Source: DAIRDK01 sp035403225
Lineage (GTDB): Bacteria; Bacteroidota; Bacteroidia; Bacteroidales; FEN-979
Length of the DNA stretch: 29,991 nucleotides
Assembly (NCBI GenBank): GCA_035403225.1
Contig: DAONET010000029.1
Location: 1 to 29,991, forward strand
Direction: 5' to 3'
Shown piece by piece: positions 1-9,876 of this stretch; the stretch's first letter is position 1; every line of letters begins with the position of its first letter. The notes beneath the pieces are model-generated. The model saw only the letters and a list, made by a program, of their open reading frames with translations, was not told where the DNA came from and ran no database searches. Both the position numbers and the translations under genes were made by a program.

Positions 1-674
1 GAACTTCCCTGGAAATCAAATTCAAAGCCACCGGACAAAACAGCGCCAATATCCAGCAGTGGCTGATCGATAATATCCTGGTTTCCTTTAAATGTCGGCC
101 ACCGGTCAACCTTTCGGCAACTTCCAGTCAGGATTCTGTTACTCTTTCGTGGGATCTTCCGATATGCGATAACGGGACGAACCCAACCCTTTTTGTTACC
201 GGATACAACGTTTACCGCAGCGCTGAAGGGGGATTGCCTCCTTTTGTAAAACTCACTTCGGCTCAGGTAACCGCTAAGACTTACACGGATATTTTGCCGG
301 GAGGCACAGGCCCTTCCATATATAACTACTATGTTACCGACTTGCAAAACGATACTATTGTAAATACATTTCTCTGCGAGTCGGAGCCATCGGATACCGT
401 GATGGCCTTGTTGACCGGGATGGAAACAAGCGTGGCCCCGGTTTGCAGGATCATCCCGAACCCGGGTACCGGGATCTTTAAGGTAGAACTTCCGGCCGGT
501 TCCGAATCACTGGAAATCGCCGACCTGAGCGGGAGGATCATCCTGGAACAATCTCTTCAGGGTTACAAAGGGAACATGGTGGAAGAAGATATTTCCGGCC
601 AACCCCGCGGGGTATATATTCTGACGGTCAAGACAAAAACAGGGATCTCCAGGGGTAAGATAGTCATAATCTGA
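1..674 (+). CDS. T9SS-sorted surface or secreted protein, C-terminal fragment
   Basis: The reading frame is open from position 3, so this is the 3' end of a larger gene that starts before the window; about 223 codons are visible. The first ~30 residues end in a WLIDNILVSF stretch, which resembles the close of choice-of-anchor or cleaved-adhesin jelly-roll domains. A fibronectin-III-like region follows (PPVNLSATSS, then VTLSWD and GYNVYRS). The last ~75 residues look like a type A T9SS sorting domain: IIPNPGTGIFKVEL, then DLSGRIILEQ, RGVYILTV and a basic end at GKIVII. From family knowledge, such proteins cross the outer membrane by the type IX system and the C-terminal domain is removed or anchored. 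The cargo's own activity cannot be read from this fragment. No terminator is evident in the 95 bases before trxB. Confidence 0.85.
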   Translation, partial: TSLEIKFKATGQNSANIQQWLIDNILVSFKCRPPVNLSATSSQDSVTLSWDLPICDNGTNPTLFVTGYNVYRSAEGGLPPFVKLTSAQVTAKTYTDILPGGTGPSIYNYYVTDLQNDTIVNTFLCESEPSDTVMALLTGMETSVAPVCRIIPNPGTGIFKVELPAGSESLEIADLSGRIILEQSLQGYKGNMVEEDISGQPRGVYILTVKTKTGISRGKIVII

Positions 675-769
675 CAGGTAGATATCCCGGGTCCTTCACG
701 TTCGGCGTATTGTATCCCGCGTTTCTGCTATCTTTTTCTTACCTTTACACCATCAAAAAATCAAGCTTG

Positions 770-1693
770 ATGGAACCAGTTCGTTGTCTTATTATCGGAT
801 CCGGCCCTGCCGGATATACCGCTGCCATTTATACTGCCCGCGCCGACCTGAAACCGGTGTTGTACGAAGGGATGCAGCCGGGCGGTCAGTTGACGATCAC
901 TACCGAAGTCGAAAATTTTCCCGGGTACCCGAACGGAATTACCGGCCCGGCCATGATGGAAGATTTCCGGGCGCAGGCTTTGCGTTTCGGGACAGATATC
1001 AGGACCGGCGTCGTCACCAAAGTTGATCTCTCACAACGTCCTTTCCGCGTGGAAGCCGATGACGGAAAAGTGTTGTTGGCCGAGACGCTGATTATTGCTA
1101 CCGGCGCATCGGCCAGGTGGCTCGGTCTCGAATCGGAGCGAAAATACCGTGGACAAGGAGTTTCGGCTTGCGCTACTTGCGATGGATTCTTCTTCCGCGG
1201 GAAAGAGGTGGTTATTGTCGGAGGCGGCGACACCGCAGCTGAAGAAGCCACCTATCTGGCAAAGCAATGCAAGAAAGTTTACATGATCCACCGTCGTGAT
1301 GAACTCCGCGCTTCCAAAGCCATGCAGCACAAGGTGCTGAATACTCCCAATATCGAGATGGTATGGAGCAGTGTGGTGGAAGAGATTTTAGGCGATGATG
1401 ACGGAGTTACGGGAGTGAGGGTGCGTCATGTCGGTACCGGTGAAACCCGCAACATCCCTGTCTGGGGAGTCTTCATTGCTATTGGTCATCACCCGAATAC
1501 CGGACTCGTCAAAGGCCAACTGGAAGTGGATGAACAAGGTTATATCGTTACTGTCCCCGGAACGGCAAAAACCAGTGTCGAAGGAGTCTTTGCCGCTGGC
1601 GATGTCCAGGATCCGCACTACCGTCAAGCTATTACGGCCGCAGGCTCGGGCTGCATGGCAGCCATCGGGGCAGAACGGTTGCTTGTTAGTTAA
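770..1693 (+). CDS. trxB: Thioredoxin reductase (NADPH)
   Basis: Cytosolic flavoenzyme that passes electrons from NADPH through FAD and a redox disulfide to thioredoxin. The 307-residue length is normal for the low-molecular-weight bacterial type. Seen: the FAD dinucleotide motif GSGPAGYTAA near the N-terminus, the redox pair C134-A-T-C137, the NADPH-binding motif GGGDTAAEEA, the HRRDELRAS phosphate-binding segment, and the C-terminal FAD motif GVFAAGDVQDPHYRQ. The frame is open upstream to an ATG at 710, but the 20 extra residues lie before the FAD motif and family members begin as MEPVRCLIIGSG does, so I use the ATG at 770. No thioredoxin gene is adjacent. The gene may have its own promoter, because a T-rich TACCTTTA stretch at 740-747 loosely resembles the -7 element, but this is weak. 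PurL follows after 72 bases. Confidence 0.96.
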   Translation: MEPVRCLIIGSGPAGYTAAIYTARADLKPVLYEGMQPGGQLTITTEVENFPGYPNGITGPAMMEDFRAQALRFGTDIRTGVVTKVDLSQRPFRVEADDGKVLLAETLIIATGASARWLGLESERKYRGQGVSACATCDGFFFRGKEVVIVGGGDTAAEEATYLAKQCKKVYMIHRRDELRASKAMQHKVLNTPNIEMVWSSVVEEILGDDDGVTGVRVRHVGTGETRNIPVWGVFIAIGHHPNTGLVKGQLEVDEQGYIVTVPGTAKTSVEGVFAAGDVQDPHYRQAITAAGSGCMAAIGAERLLVS

Positions 1694-1765
1694 ATGATTG
1701 TTAACCATTTACGCTTTTCCAAACAGGGGCAAGCGAAGATGGGACGAGATAAAAACCTTTCAGCT

Positions 1766-4700
1766 ATGATAACATTTTTCCGGAAAAACAATACCGTGTT
1801 TGCTGTCGAGACCGCGGCCACACCGGCTCCCGACGACCTGCAAAAATTAACCTGGCTCTTCGGAGAAGCGGAATGCCTTTCCTCACCGGTGATGGAAGGA
1901 AGGTTTGTCGGCCCCCGCCGGGAGATGATCACTCCCTGGAGCACCAACGCGGTGGAGATAACCCAGAACATGGGGATAAAAGGTATCCGGAGAATAGAGG
2001 AATTCAGAAAGGCCGAATCGGGCTTCAAGGATCATGATCCTATGTTGCAGCATATTTATGACGGCCTCGGACAGGACATTTTCCAAATTGACAAAAAACC
2101 GGAACCTGTCATCGGCATCACCGATATCTACGCATATAACAAACAGGAAGGTTTAGCCCTTAGTGAAGAAGAGATACAATACCTCGTCAAACTCAGTGAA
2201 AAGATCGGCAGAGAACTTACCGATAGTGAAGTCTTCGGTTTCTCCCAGGTCAACTCCGAACATTGCCGTCACAAGATTTTCAACGGCACCTTCGTCATTG
2301 ACGGGAAAGAGATGCCCGAATCCTTGTTCTCCCTGATCAGAAAGACTTCGAAGGAGCACCCCGGTTTACTCGTTTCTGCTTATAAAGACAATGTGGCTTT
2401 TGTCGAAGGGCCCCGGATCGAACAGTTTGCCCCTGAACGTCAGGACCTGCCTGCGTTCTTCGTGGTACGCGACATCTCGTCGGTCATCTCTCTGAAAGCC
2501 GAAACCCATAATTTCCCCACCACGGTTGAGCCGTTTAACGGCGCGGCCACCGGATCGGGCGGAGAGATTCGTGACCGCATGGCCGGCGGAAAAGGCAGCA
2601 TCCCGCTGGCCGGGACCGCCGTGTACATGACGTCCTATCCCCGCATCGACGGCGGACGTTCGTGGGAACAACATTATCCCGCCCGGAGATGGCTGTATAA
2701 AAATCCTGAAGAGATCCTGATCAAAGCCTCCAACGGGGCCAGTGACTTCGGTAATAAATTCGGGCAGCCCCTGATCTGCGGATCGGTGCTGACATTCGAA
2801 TATGCCGGTGAGGACAAGGTTTACGGATACGATAAAGTCATCATGCAGGCCGGCGGTATCGGATTCGCCCGGCACGAAGACAGCCTCAAAGAAGAACCCG
2901 GTCCGGGAGAGAAGATTGTCGTGCTGGGAGGTGATAACTACCGGATCGGCATGGGAGGCGGCGCTGTATCGTCCGTTGCTACCGGCGAATACGGGAATTC
3001 CATCGAACTGAATGCCGTTCAACGGTCTAACCCCGAAATGCAGAAAAGGGTTTTCAACGCCATCCGGGCCATGTCGGAGATGGAACACAACCCGGTCGTC
3101 TCCATCCATGATCATGGCGCAGGCGGACACCTGAACTCGATCTCCGAACTGGTAGAGAATACGGGCGGAACGGTGAACATTGATGCTCTTCCTATTGGTG
3201 ACCCCACCTTGTCGAGTAAAGAAATTGTCAGCAATGAGTCACAGGAACGGATGGGATTGGTCATCCGCGATGATGATGTTGACCTGCTGCGAAAAATCGC
3301 CGAACGGGAAAGGGCGCCCATGTATGAGGTAGGGCAGACCACCGGCGATCACCAACTGGTCTTTGAAGATCGCCGCGATCATTCACGTTCCATTGATCTG
3401 AATGTGGAAGATTTCTTCGGAAAACCGCCCAAGACGATCATGAACGACTCGACCGTGGTGATACATCATCCTTCGTTCTATTACGAATCAGCGAAGATAC
3501 AGGAATACCTGGAAGCGGTGCTTCAGCTGGAGGCGGTTGCCTGTAAGGATTGGCTCACCAATAAGGTGGACCGGGCTGTGTCGGGGCTGATCGCCAAACA
3601 ACAGACCTGTGGCGTTGTTCAGCTCCCGTTGAATAACCTGGGTGCAACCGCCCTCGATCATACCGGGACCACAGGTATCGCAACATCGCTGGGACATGCT
3701 CCCGCTGCCGGTTTGATCAACCCTTCCGCCGGATCGAGACTGGCCATCGCCGAAGCCCTTACCAACCTGGTGTGGGCGCCCCTCACTCACGGCCTGCCGG
3801 GTGTATCGCTCAGCGCTAACTGGATGTGGCCCTGTAAAAATGCCGGAGAAGATGCACGGCTTTATGAAGCGGTGAAAGCCCTCAGCAACTTTGCTATCGC
3901 CCTTGGCATCAACATCCCTACCGGGAAGGATTCCCTTTCCATGACCCAGAAGTATCCCGATGGAGGGTCGGTGTACTCTCCCGGTACCGTGATCATCTCG
4001 GCGGTGGCTGAAGTATCGGATGTGAAACGCATCGTGAGCCCGAACCTGGCTCAGGAAGAGAATACAAAACTTATTTATATCCCCTTTACCAACAACGGGT
4101 TCCACTTGGGAGGAAGCAGCTTTGCGCAGGTGATCAATCAACTGGGCAACGAGGTGCCGGACGCATCCGACCCTGCTCACTTCAAGGCAGCCTTTACGGC
4201 CGTACAAGAGCTTATCTCAGCCGGTTTGGTGCTGGCCGGACATGATGTGTCTGCCGGCGGACTGATCACTTCTCTCCTGGAAATGACATTCTCCGAAGAA
4301 AACTGCGGCATGGATCTCGACATCAGTGTCCTTGGAGAGAATGACCTGATCAAAGCTCTCTTTAGCGAAGCACCGGCAGTGGTGATCCAGGTGAAGGACA
4401 CCGACCAGACCCGAATGATGCTCCGGGAAGCCGGCGTGCCTCACATGCTCATCGGCACCGTTACCGGCAAACGTACCATCGCCATCAAACAACAGGCGAC
4501 CTCCATTTCATTCGAAATAGATCCGCTTCGCGACACCTGGTTCCGCACCTCGTATCTCCTTGACCGGAAACAATGCGGAGAAAAGCTGGCCCTGGAGCGT
4601 TTTCACAACTATAAGAACACACCCCTGAAATTCCGATTCCCCGAGACATTTACCGGGAAAGCCAGCCAATACGGTATCGACCCGAATCGCCGGAAACCAA

Positions 4701-5458
4701 CCGGCATCCGCGGAGCCATTATCCGCGAAAAAGGAGTCAACCGTGACCGCGATATGGCGTGGGCAATGTACATGGCGGGATTTGATGTGAAGGACGTTCA
4801 CATGACCGACCTCATTTCAGGGAGGGAAACACTCGACGATGTGAATTTCATTGCCTTCGTCGGCGGGTTCTCCAACTCCGACGTACTCGGCTCCGCCAAA
4901 GGATGGGCCGGGGCTTTTATGTTTAACGAAAAAGCACGGGAAACACTCCGCCGCTTCTATGCCCGCGAGGATACCCTGAGCCTGGGCGTCTGCAACGGAT
5001 GTCAGCTTTTGGTTGAACTCGGACTCATCTGCCCGGAACATCAGGTTCATCCCAAAATGTCATGGAATGATTCTCATAAATACGAATGTACATTTGTTAA
5101 TGTGAGTATTCTGCCCAACCATTCAGTCATGCTGGGAACGCTGGCGGGTACACGGCTTGGTATCTGGGTTGCCCATGGTGAGGGAAAATTTAACTTCCCG
5201 TATACTGAAGAAAACTACCATATCCCGGCTAAGTTCTCCTATTCACTGTATCCGGCCAATCCGAACGGATCGATGTTTGATGCGGCCTGTATCGCTTCTG
5301 CCGACGGCCGTCACCTGGCGATCATGCCCCATCTCGAAGACTCTGTGCAGCCCTGGCAATGGCCCTGTTATCCTGCCGGACGTGAGGATGAGGTCACTCC
5401 CTGGATCGAGGCTTTCGTGAATGCGAAAAAATGGATTGAGGAGAAAACCGGACATTGA
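1766..5458 (+). CDS. purL: Phosphoribosylformylglycinamidine synthase, large single-chain type
   Basis: Fourth step of de novo purine synthesis: FGAR + ATP + glutamine to FGAM. At 1230 residues it is the large fused form, with synthetase and glutaminase in one chain, as in Proteobacteria and Bacteroidota, rather than split PurS/PurL/PurQ. Seen: NSEHCRH at residues 163-169, the substrate and metal region ETHNFPTTVEPFNGAATGSG, the second AIRS-like half with PTGKDSLSM, and a C-terminal class I glutamine amidotransferase domain. Its nucleophile is C1076 in LGVCNGCQLL and its His/Glu pair is H1189 and E1191 in MPHLED. The frame opens at 1694, but family proteins begin near MITFFRK, so the ATG at 1766 is chosen. 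No other purine gene is adjacent; the SDR gene 26 bases downstream may be cotranscribed. Confidence 0.97.
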   Translation: MITFFRKNNTVFAVETAATPAPDDLQKLTWLFGEAECLSSPVMEGRFVGPRREMITPWSTNAVEITQNMGIKGIRRIEEFRKAESGFKDHDPMLQHIYDGLGQDIFQIDKKPEPVIGITDIYAYNKQEGLALSEEEIQYLVKLSEKIGRELTDSEVFGFSQVNSEHCRHKIFNGTFVIDGKEMPESLFSLIRKTSKEHPGLLVSAYKDNVAFVEGPRIEQFAPERQDLPAFFVVRDISSVISLKAETHNFPTTVEPFNGAATGSGGEIRDRMAGGKGSIPLAGTAVYMTSYPRIDGGRSWEQHYPARRWLYKNPEEILIKASNGASDFGNKFGQPLICGSVLTFEYAGEDKVYGYDKVIMQAGGIGFARHEDSLKEEPGPGEKIVVLGGDNYRIGMGGGAVSSVATGEYGNSIELNAVQRSNPEMQKRVFNAIRAMSEMEHNPVVSIHDHGAGGHLNSISELVENTGGTVNIDALPIGDPTLSSKEIVSNESQERMGLVIRDDDVDLLRKIAERERAPMYEVGQTTGDHQLVFEDRRDHSRSIDLNVEDFFGKPPKTIMNDSTVVIHHPSFYYESAKIQEYLEAVLQLEAVACKDWLTNKVDRAVSGLIAKQQTCGVVQLPLNNLGATALDHTGTTGIATSLGHAPAAGLINPSAGSRLAIAEALTNLVWAPLTHGLPGVSLSANWMWPCKNAGEDARLYEAVKALSNFAIALGINIPTGKDSLSMTQKYPDGGSVYSPGTVIISAVAEVSDVKRIVSPNLAQEENTKLIYIPFTNNGFHLGGSSFAQVINQLGNEVPDASDPAHFKAAFTAVQELISAGLVLAGHDVSAGGLITSLLEMTFSEENCGMDLDISVLGENDLIKALFSEAPAVVIQVKDTDQTRMMLREAGVPHMLIGTVTGKRTIAIKQQATSISFEIDPLRDTWFRTSYLLDRKQCGEKLALERFHNYKNTPLKFRFPETFTGKASQYGIDPNRRKPTGIRGAIIREKGVNRDRDMAWAMYMAGFDVKDVHMTDLISGRETLDDVNFIAFVGGFSNSDVLGSAKGWAGAFMFNEKARETLRRFYAREDTLSLGVCNGCQLLVELGLICPEHQVHPKMSWNDSHKYECTFVNVSILPNHSVMLGTLAGTRLGIWVAHGEGKFNFPYTEENYHIPAKFSYSLYPANPNGSMFDAACIASADGRHLAIMPHLEDSVQPWQWPCYPAGREDEVTPWIEAFVNAKKWIEEKTGH

Positions 5459-5484
5459 TATTAAAAATTAATGATTGAAACAAT

Positions 5485-6234
5485 ATGAAACGAATTGCTC
5501 TTATTACCGGAGCTACTTCCGGTTTTGGAAAATCCATCGCAAAAAAATTCTCAGAAAACGGATACGATGTCATTATCACCGGCAGACGTTGTGACCGGTT
5601 GGAGACCTTGAAAAAGGAACTTCCCGGTAAGGTGCTGACTCTTTGTTTTGATGTACGAAAAGCAGAGGAGGTTGAAAAATCCATCACTTCGCTTCCCGAA
5701 GAATGGAAAGAAATTGACGTGCTGGTGAACAATGCCGGTCTGGCGGCAGGACTGGGTCCCATCCAGGAAGGTTCGCTGGAAGACTGGGAGCAGATGATCG
5801 ATACCAACGTGAAAGGGTTGTTATATATGACCAGGGCTGTGGCGCCGATCATGGTGGCCCGGGGACACGGACATATCATCAACATCGGTTCCATCGCCGG
5901 CAAGGAAGTATACGCCAACGGTAATGTTTACTGCGCCACCAAACATGCGGTTGATGCCATTACCAAAGGCACCCGCATCGACCTTGTCAAACATGGCATC
6001 AAAGTAACGCAGATAGCTCCCGGAGCTGCTGAGACGGAGTTCTCACTGGTCCGGTTTAAAGGCAACCAGGAATTATCGGATAATGTCTACAAGGGATTTA
6101 CACCGTTGGGACCCGATGATATTGCCGAGGTGGCTTATTATGTGACGACCCTCCCCGCACATGTCAACATCAACGATATGGTGATCATGCCTACGGCACA
6201 AGCTAACTCAGGAGTCTTCCATAAGAACTTGTAA
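5485..6234 (+). CDS. Short-chain dehydrogenase/reductase, YdfG-like
   Basis: Classical SDR oxidoreductase of 249 residues, the usual length. Seen: the Rossmann cofactor motif TGATSGFG at residues 8-15, an ITGRRCDRL segment after the second strand whose arginines suggest NADP(H), NNAG for the central sheet, and the catalytic set S136, Y149 and K153 (YCATK). The C-terminal PGAAETEFSLVRF stretch fits the subgroup containing E. coli YdfG, which oxidises serine, allo-threonine and 3-hydroxy acids; assignment to that substrate range is inference. It lies 26 bases after purL with no visible promoter or terminator between, so cotranscription is possible though no pathway link is evident. Confidence 0.9.
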   Translation: MKRIALITGATSGFGKSIAKKFSENGYDVIITGRRCDRLETLKKELPGKVLTLCFDVRKAEEVEKSITSLPEEWKEIDVLVNNAGLAAGLGPIQEGSLEDWEQMIDTNVKGLLYMTRAVAPIMVARGHGHIINIGSIAGKEVYANGNVYCATKHAVDAITKGTRIDLVKHGIKVTQIAPGAAETEFSLVRFKGNQELSDNVYKGFTPLGPDDIAEVAYYVTTLPAHVNINDMVIMPTAQANSGVFHKNL

Positions 6235-6297
6235 CACGGTCTGGTAGTTTCAGGAAATTTGTACATTCACTCGTTTTTTTCCTAATTCTATCAGACA

Positions 6298-8064
6298 ATG
6301 GAAATCACCAGAATTTTTGATCTCTTACCTTACTATGAACAGAAGTACAGGCCCAAAGACGATGTTCTTGCTTCAAAAGATAACGGACATTGGGTAAAAT
6401 ACAACATTCAGCAATACCGGGAGATCGTTGATAATATCAGTTATGGTTTTCTTGCCTTAGGGGTACAACGGGGTGACACGATTGCACAGATCAGTCCGAA
6501 CCGTGCCGAATGGAACTTCGTGGACATGGCGATTCAACAAGTGGGAGCCATTCATGTCCCGATCTATCCTACCATCAGCGAATCGGATTACAAGTATATC
6601 ATGAATCATGCGGAGGTAAAGTACGTCTTTGTCTCCGGCCAGGAATTACTACGGAAAATCAAACATATTTTCCCTGAGATCCCCGGATTGAAAGGGGTTT
6701 TTGCTTATAAAGATACCGAAGATGCCCGTCATCTGAGTGAACTGATCGGGATGGGGAAAAATTTTCCCGATAAGGATCGGCTTGATGAGATCCGTAACTC
6801 GATCACCACCAACGATGTTGCCACCCTCATCTATACTTCGGGAACCACCGGTCTTCCGAAGGGTGTGATGTTGACTCATGCCAACCTTATCTCCAACTTT
6901 ATCGGGGTATCCTATATCCCCCCTTATGGTGAAGAAGCCCGGGCTATCAGCTACCTCCCGCTCTGCCATGTCTATGAGCGGATGATGAATTATATGTACC
7001 AGTACCTTGGCATATCGGTGTATTATGTAGAGAGTATCGGGACGATCACTGATAACATGGTGGAGGTTAATCCGCAAATCCTGACTACGGTTCCGCGTTT
7101 GCTGGAGAAGATCAACGACCGGCTGGTCGCCACAGGCCATAAAATGAAAGGAATAAAACGTTGGATATACTGGTGGGCCTATCACCTGGCCCTCCGGTAC
7201 GAACTGGATGGCGCCAATGGATGGTTGTATGAGCTCAAACGGAAGTTTTACAATAAACTGGTCTATGAAAAATGGCGTTCTGCCCTGGGCGGTAAGATCA
7301 GCATCATTGTCTCGGGAGGAGCAGCTTTGCAGCCCCGGTTGAGTCGCTTGTTTACCTGTGCCGGTATTCATATCATCGAAGGATATGGCCTCACTGAGAC
7401 TTCTCCGGTTATTGCGGTCAGTAACTTCGATAAAAACGGGATCAAATTCGGAACAGTAGGACCTGTGCTGAGAGGAGTGACCGTTAAGATAGCGGATGAC
7501 GACGAGGTACTGGTGAAGGGACCGAATGTGATGAAAGGATATTTCAAAGATCCTGAATTGACACGCCAGACCATCGATGCTGACGGATGGTTCCATACGG
7601 GTGATCTCGGACAGATAGAGCCGGAAGGGCAACTGAAGCTGACAGGCCGTAAAAAAGAGATCTTCAAAACATCGTTCGGCAAGTATGTAAGCCCCCAGCT
7701 TATTGAGGATATGTTGAAAGAATCGCTGTTCATTGACCAGGTGATGGTGGTGGGAGAAAATCAGAAGTTCGCCGGGGCCCTGATCGTCCCGGATTTCAAT
7801 TTTCTGAAGTCATACTGCGAAGTAAAAGGGATCAACTATACTTCCCTGGAAGAAATGACGCGTCTCCCACGAATTAAGAAACGTATCCAGGTGGAAATTA
7901 ACAAGTATAACAAACGGCTGGGAAACGCCGAGCAGATCAAATCATGGACCCTCATCGACCATGAATGGTCATCGGCAGAAGGAGAGATTACCCCGACACT
8001 CAAGATCAAAAGAAAGGTGATCAGTAAGAAATACGAGAAGGAGATAGAATCGTTATTTAAATAA
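6298..8064 (+). CDS. Long-chain acyl-CoA synthetase (AMP-forming), first of a tandem pair
   Basis: Activates fatty acids to acyl-CoA through an acyl-adenylate. The 588 residues match the FadD15-like group of the ANL superfamily. Seen: the phosphate-binding motif YTSGTTGLPKG beginning at Y179, the adenine-binding GYGLTETSPV motif, the GWFHTGDLG aspartate motif, and the hinge and C-terminal lysine region (LTGRKKEIFKTS). The middle insert rich in W and Y (IYWWAYHLALRYEL) is typical of the long-chain types. The ATG at 6298 starts with MEITRIFDLLPYYEQKY, which parallels the start of the next gene. That neighbour is a clear paralog starting 10 bases downstream, so the two form an operon and probably arose by duplication. 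A weak promoter-like pair, TTTG at 6258 and TAATTCTA at 6283, precedes the gene. Confidence 0.94.
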   Translation: MEITRIFDLLPYYEQKYRPKDDVLASKDNGHWVKYNIQQYREIVDNISYGFLALGVQRGDTIAQISPNRAEWNFVDMAIQQVGAIHVPIYPTISESDYKYIMNHAEVKYVFVSGQELLRKIKHIFPEIPGLKGVFAYKDTEDARHLSELIGMGKNFPDKDRLDEIRNSITTNDVATLIYTSGTTGLPKGVMLTHANLISNFIGVSYIPPYGEEARAISYLPLCHVYERMMNYMYQYLGISVYYVESIGTITDNMVEVNPQILTTVPRLLEKINDRLVATGHKMKGIKRWIYWWAYHLALRYELDGANGWLYELKRKFYNKLVYEKWRSALGGKISIIVSGGAALQPRLSRLFTCAGIHIIEGYGLTETSPVIAVSNFDKNGIKFGTVGPVLRGVTVKIADDDEVLVKGPNVMKGYFKDPELTRQTIDADGWFHTGDLGQIEPEGQLKLTGRKKEIFKTSFGKYVSPQLIEDMLKESLFIDQVMVVGENQKFAGALIVPDFNFLKSYCEVKGINYTSLEEMTRLPRIKKRIQVEINKYNKRLGNAEQIKSWTLIDHEWSSAEGEITPTLKIKRKVISKKYEKEIESLFK

Positions 8065-8073
8065 AGTTGACCG

Positions 8074-9876
8074 ATGCCGCCGATCAATCGGATATTTGAC
8101 CTTTTGGAGTTGTACCGGACAGAATTCCGGAACAAACAGCAACTTTTTTGTTGCAAGGAAGGCAAGGCATGGAGGGCATATTCGGCGGCAGATTATCTCC
8201 GGATCAGCCGATTGATAGGGCAGGGGTTGATGGGTATGGGGGCCGGGAAGGGTTCTCGCATCGGCACGGTCATGATCAATTCACCTCACTGGAATTTTTT
8301 CGATATGGGGATCATGCAAGCCGGCGCTATTCAGGTTCCTATCTATCCGAACATCGGGATGGAAAGCTTCCGTTACATCCTGAATGACTCGGAGATCGAA
8401 TACCTGATCATTTTCAATAACGAGATTTATCAGCGAATCAAAGACTTGTTACCCGAGATCAAAAGCCTGCGTGAGGTATTTTCCATCCGCAAGATCAAAG
8501 GGGTAAGGCACTGGACCGAGATCCTGGAAAGGGGCAAAGATCCCTCGCTGAAACAAGAATTTGAGAAAGTCAGGGAATCCATCCTGCCCGACGATCTCGC
8601 CACGGTTATCTATACATCGGGAACCACAGGCCGGCCGAAAGGGGTCATGTTGAGTCATCGCAATTTCACCTCCAACTTCATGGAGTGCGCGCAGGTTTAC
8701 CGGTTCAGTAATACCGACCGTGCTTTAAGCTTCCTCCCGTTATGCCATGTCTATGAGCGGATGCTGAACTACCTCTATCAGTCTTATGGTATGACCGTAT
8801 ACTACGTGGAAAGCCTGGATAAAGTGGCAGGAGTGATCCGGGAGGTGAGACCTACCACTTTTGCCGCTGTTCCGCGCGTTCTGGAGAAGATCTATGACCG
8901 GATGGTCGCCAGGGGCCGGACTTTTCACGGAATCAAAAAGATCGTCTTCTTCTGGGCGCTCCGGCAAGGCCATGAATTTGAGATGGATCCTGCCCGGGAT
9001 CTGTGGTTCGAGTTCAAACTTTTCTTTGCCCGGAAACTGGTTCTCGAACGCTGGAGACAATCGTTGGGTGGACGGATTGAGCTGATCATTTCGGGAAGCG
9101 CCTGTCTCCACCCCCGATTGGCCAGGGTCTTCTGGGCAGCAGGAATCCCTGTCATCGAAGGCTATGGACTGACCGAGACATCGCCCGTTATCGCCGTCAC
9201 CCGATTTGGCCCGGGAGGGATGAAGTTCGGCACCGTGGGCCCGATATTGCCAGGAGTGGAAGTGAAATTTGCCGAAGACGGGGAGATCCTCTGTCGCGGA
9301 CCCAACGTCATGATGGGCTATCACAACCGTCCGGAAAAAACAGCGGAGGTCATCGACGCCGACGGATGGTTCCATACCGGCGACATCGGCTTGCTGGAAG
9401 ACGGGAAATACCTCCGCATTACCGACCGGAAAAAAGAGATGTTCAAAACCTCCACCGGCAAGTACATCGCCCCGCAGGTGATTGAACAGAGACTGAAGGA
9501 ATCTCCTTTCATCGAGAATGTTATGGTCATCGGTGAAAACCGGAAATATACCGCTGCCCTGATCGTACCGAATTTCGATTACCTCCTGAGCTGGTGTCAG
9601 GCAAAGAACATCAATGTCGTTTCGTTCGAAAGAATGCTGAAGAATCCCCGGGTCATCCATCGTATCCGTGAGGAGGTGCAGAAATACAACCAATCACTCG
9701 GGCAGACTGAAAAGATCAAGAAATTCAGGCTGATCCATGAAGAGTGGAGCGTACAAACGGGCGAACTTTCCCCGACATTGAAACTTCGCCGGAAGGTGAT
9801 CCAGGAAAAATATTTCAAACTGATCGAAGAGACCTACCACTCGCAGGAATTCAACTACCGGGTGGAAGGACGGTGA
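8074..9876 (+). CDS. Long-chain acyl-CoA synthetase (AMP-forming), second of a tandem pair
   Basis: 600-residue paralog of the preceding enzyme, collinear throughout. Seen: INRIFDLLELYRTEF at the start, YTSGTTGRPKG from Y180, LPLCHVYERML, GYGLTETSPVIAV, GWFHTGDIG, and TDRKKEMFKTSTGKYIAPQ near the C-terminal hinge. All motifs needed for adenylation and thioesterification are present, so neither copy looks degenerate. The central region that lines the acyl pocket in this family differs more between the copies, so different chain-length preference is a reasonable guess. The last 22 bases overlap the 3' end of holA on the opposite strand. The final ~15 residues (YHSQEFNYRVEGR) extend past the first copy's end and are encoded in that overlap. 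Confidence 0.94.
   Translation: MPPINRIFDLLELYRTEFRNKQQLFCCKEGKAWRAYSAADYLRISRLIGQGLMGMGAGKGSRIGTVMINSPHWNFFDMGIMQAGAIQVPIYPNIGMESFRYILNDSEIEYLIIFNNEIYQRIKDLLPEIKSLREVFSIRKIKGVRHWTEILERGKDPSLKQEFEKVRESILPDDLATVIYTSGTTGRPKGVMLSHRNFTSNFMECAQVYRFSNTDRALSFLPLCHVYERMLNYLYQSYGMTVYYVESLDKVAGVIREVRPTTFAAVPRVLEKIYDRMVARGRTFHGIKKIVFFWALRQGHEFEMDPARDLWFEFKLFFARKLVLERWRQSLGGRIELIISGSACLHPRLARVFWAAGIPVIEGYGLTETSPVIAVTRFGPGGMKFGTVGPILPGVEVKFAEDGEILCRGPNVMMGYHNRPEKTAEVIDADGWFHTGDIGLLEDGKYLRITDRKKEMFKTSTGKYIAPQVIEQRLKESPFIENVMVIGENRKYTAALIVPNFDYLLSWCQAKNINVVSFERMLKNPRVIHRIREEVQKYNQSLGQTEKIKKFRLIHEEWSVQTGELSPTLKLRRKVIQEKYFKLIEETYHSQEFNYRVEGR

Noticed and set aside
2366..3130. Long open frame on the minus strand inside purL (about 254 codons)
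   Set aside because: Its codons are exactly in register with purL codons on the other strand. Such shadows stay open because TTA, CTA and TCA codons are rare in this moderately GC-rich genome. The translation shows no family motif.
6649..7632. 327-codon antisense frame in the first acyl-CoA synthetase gene
   Set aside because: Codon-in-register shadow of a gene with intact motifs; no start signal, promoter or recognisable domain.
8740..9693. 317-codon antisense frame in the second acyl-CoA synthetase gene
   Set aside because: Same in-register shadow effect as in the first copy; its recurrence follows from the paralogy and codon bias, not from a conserved antisense gene.
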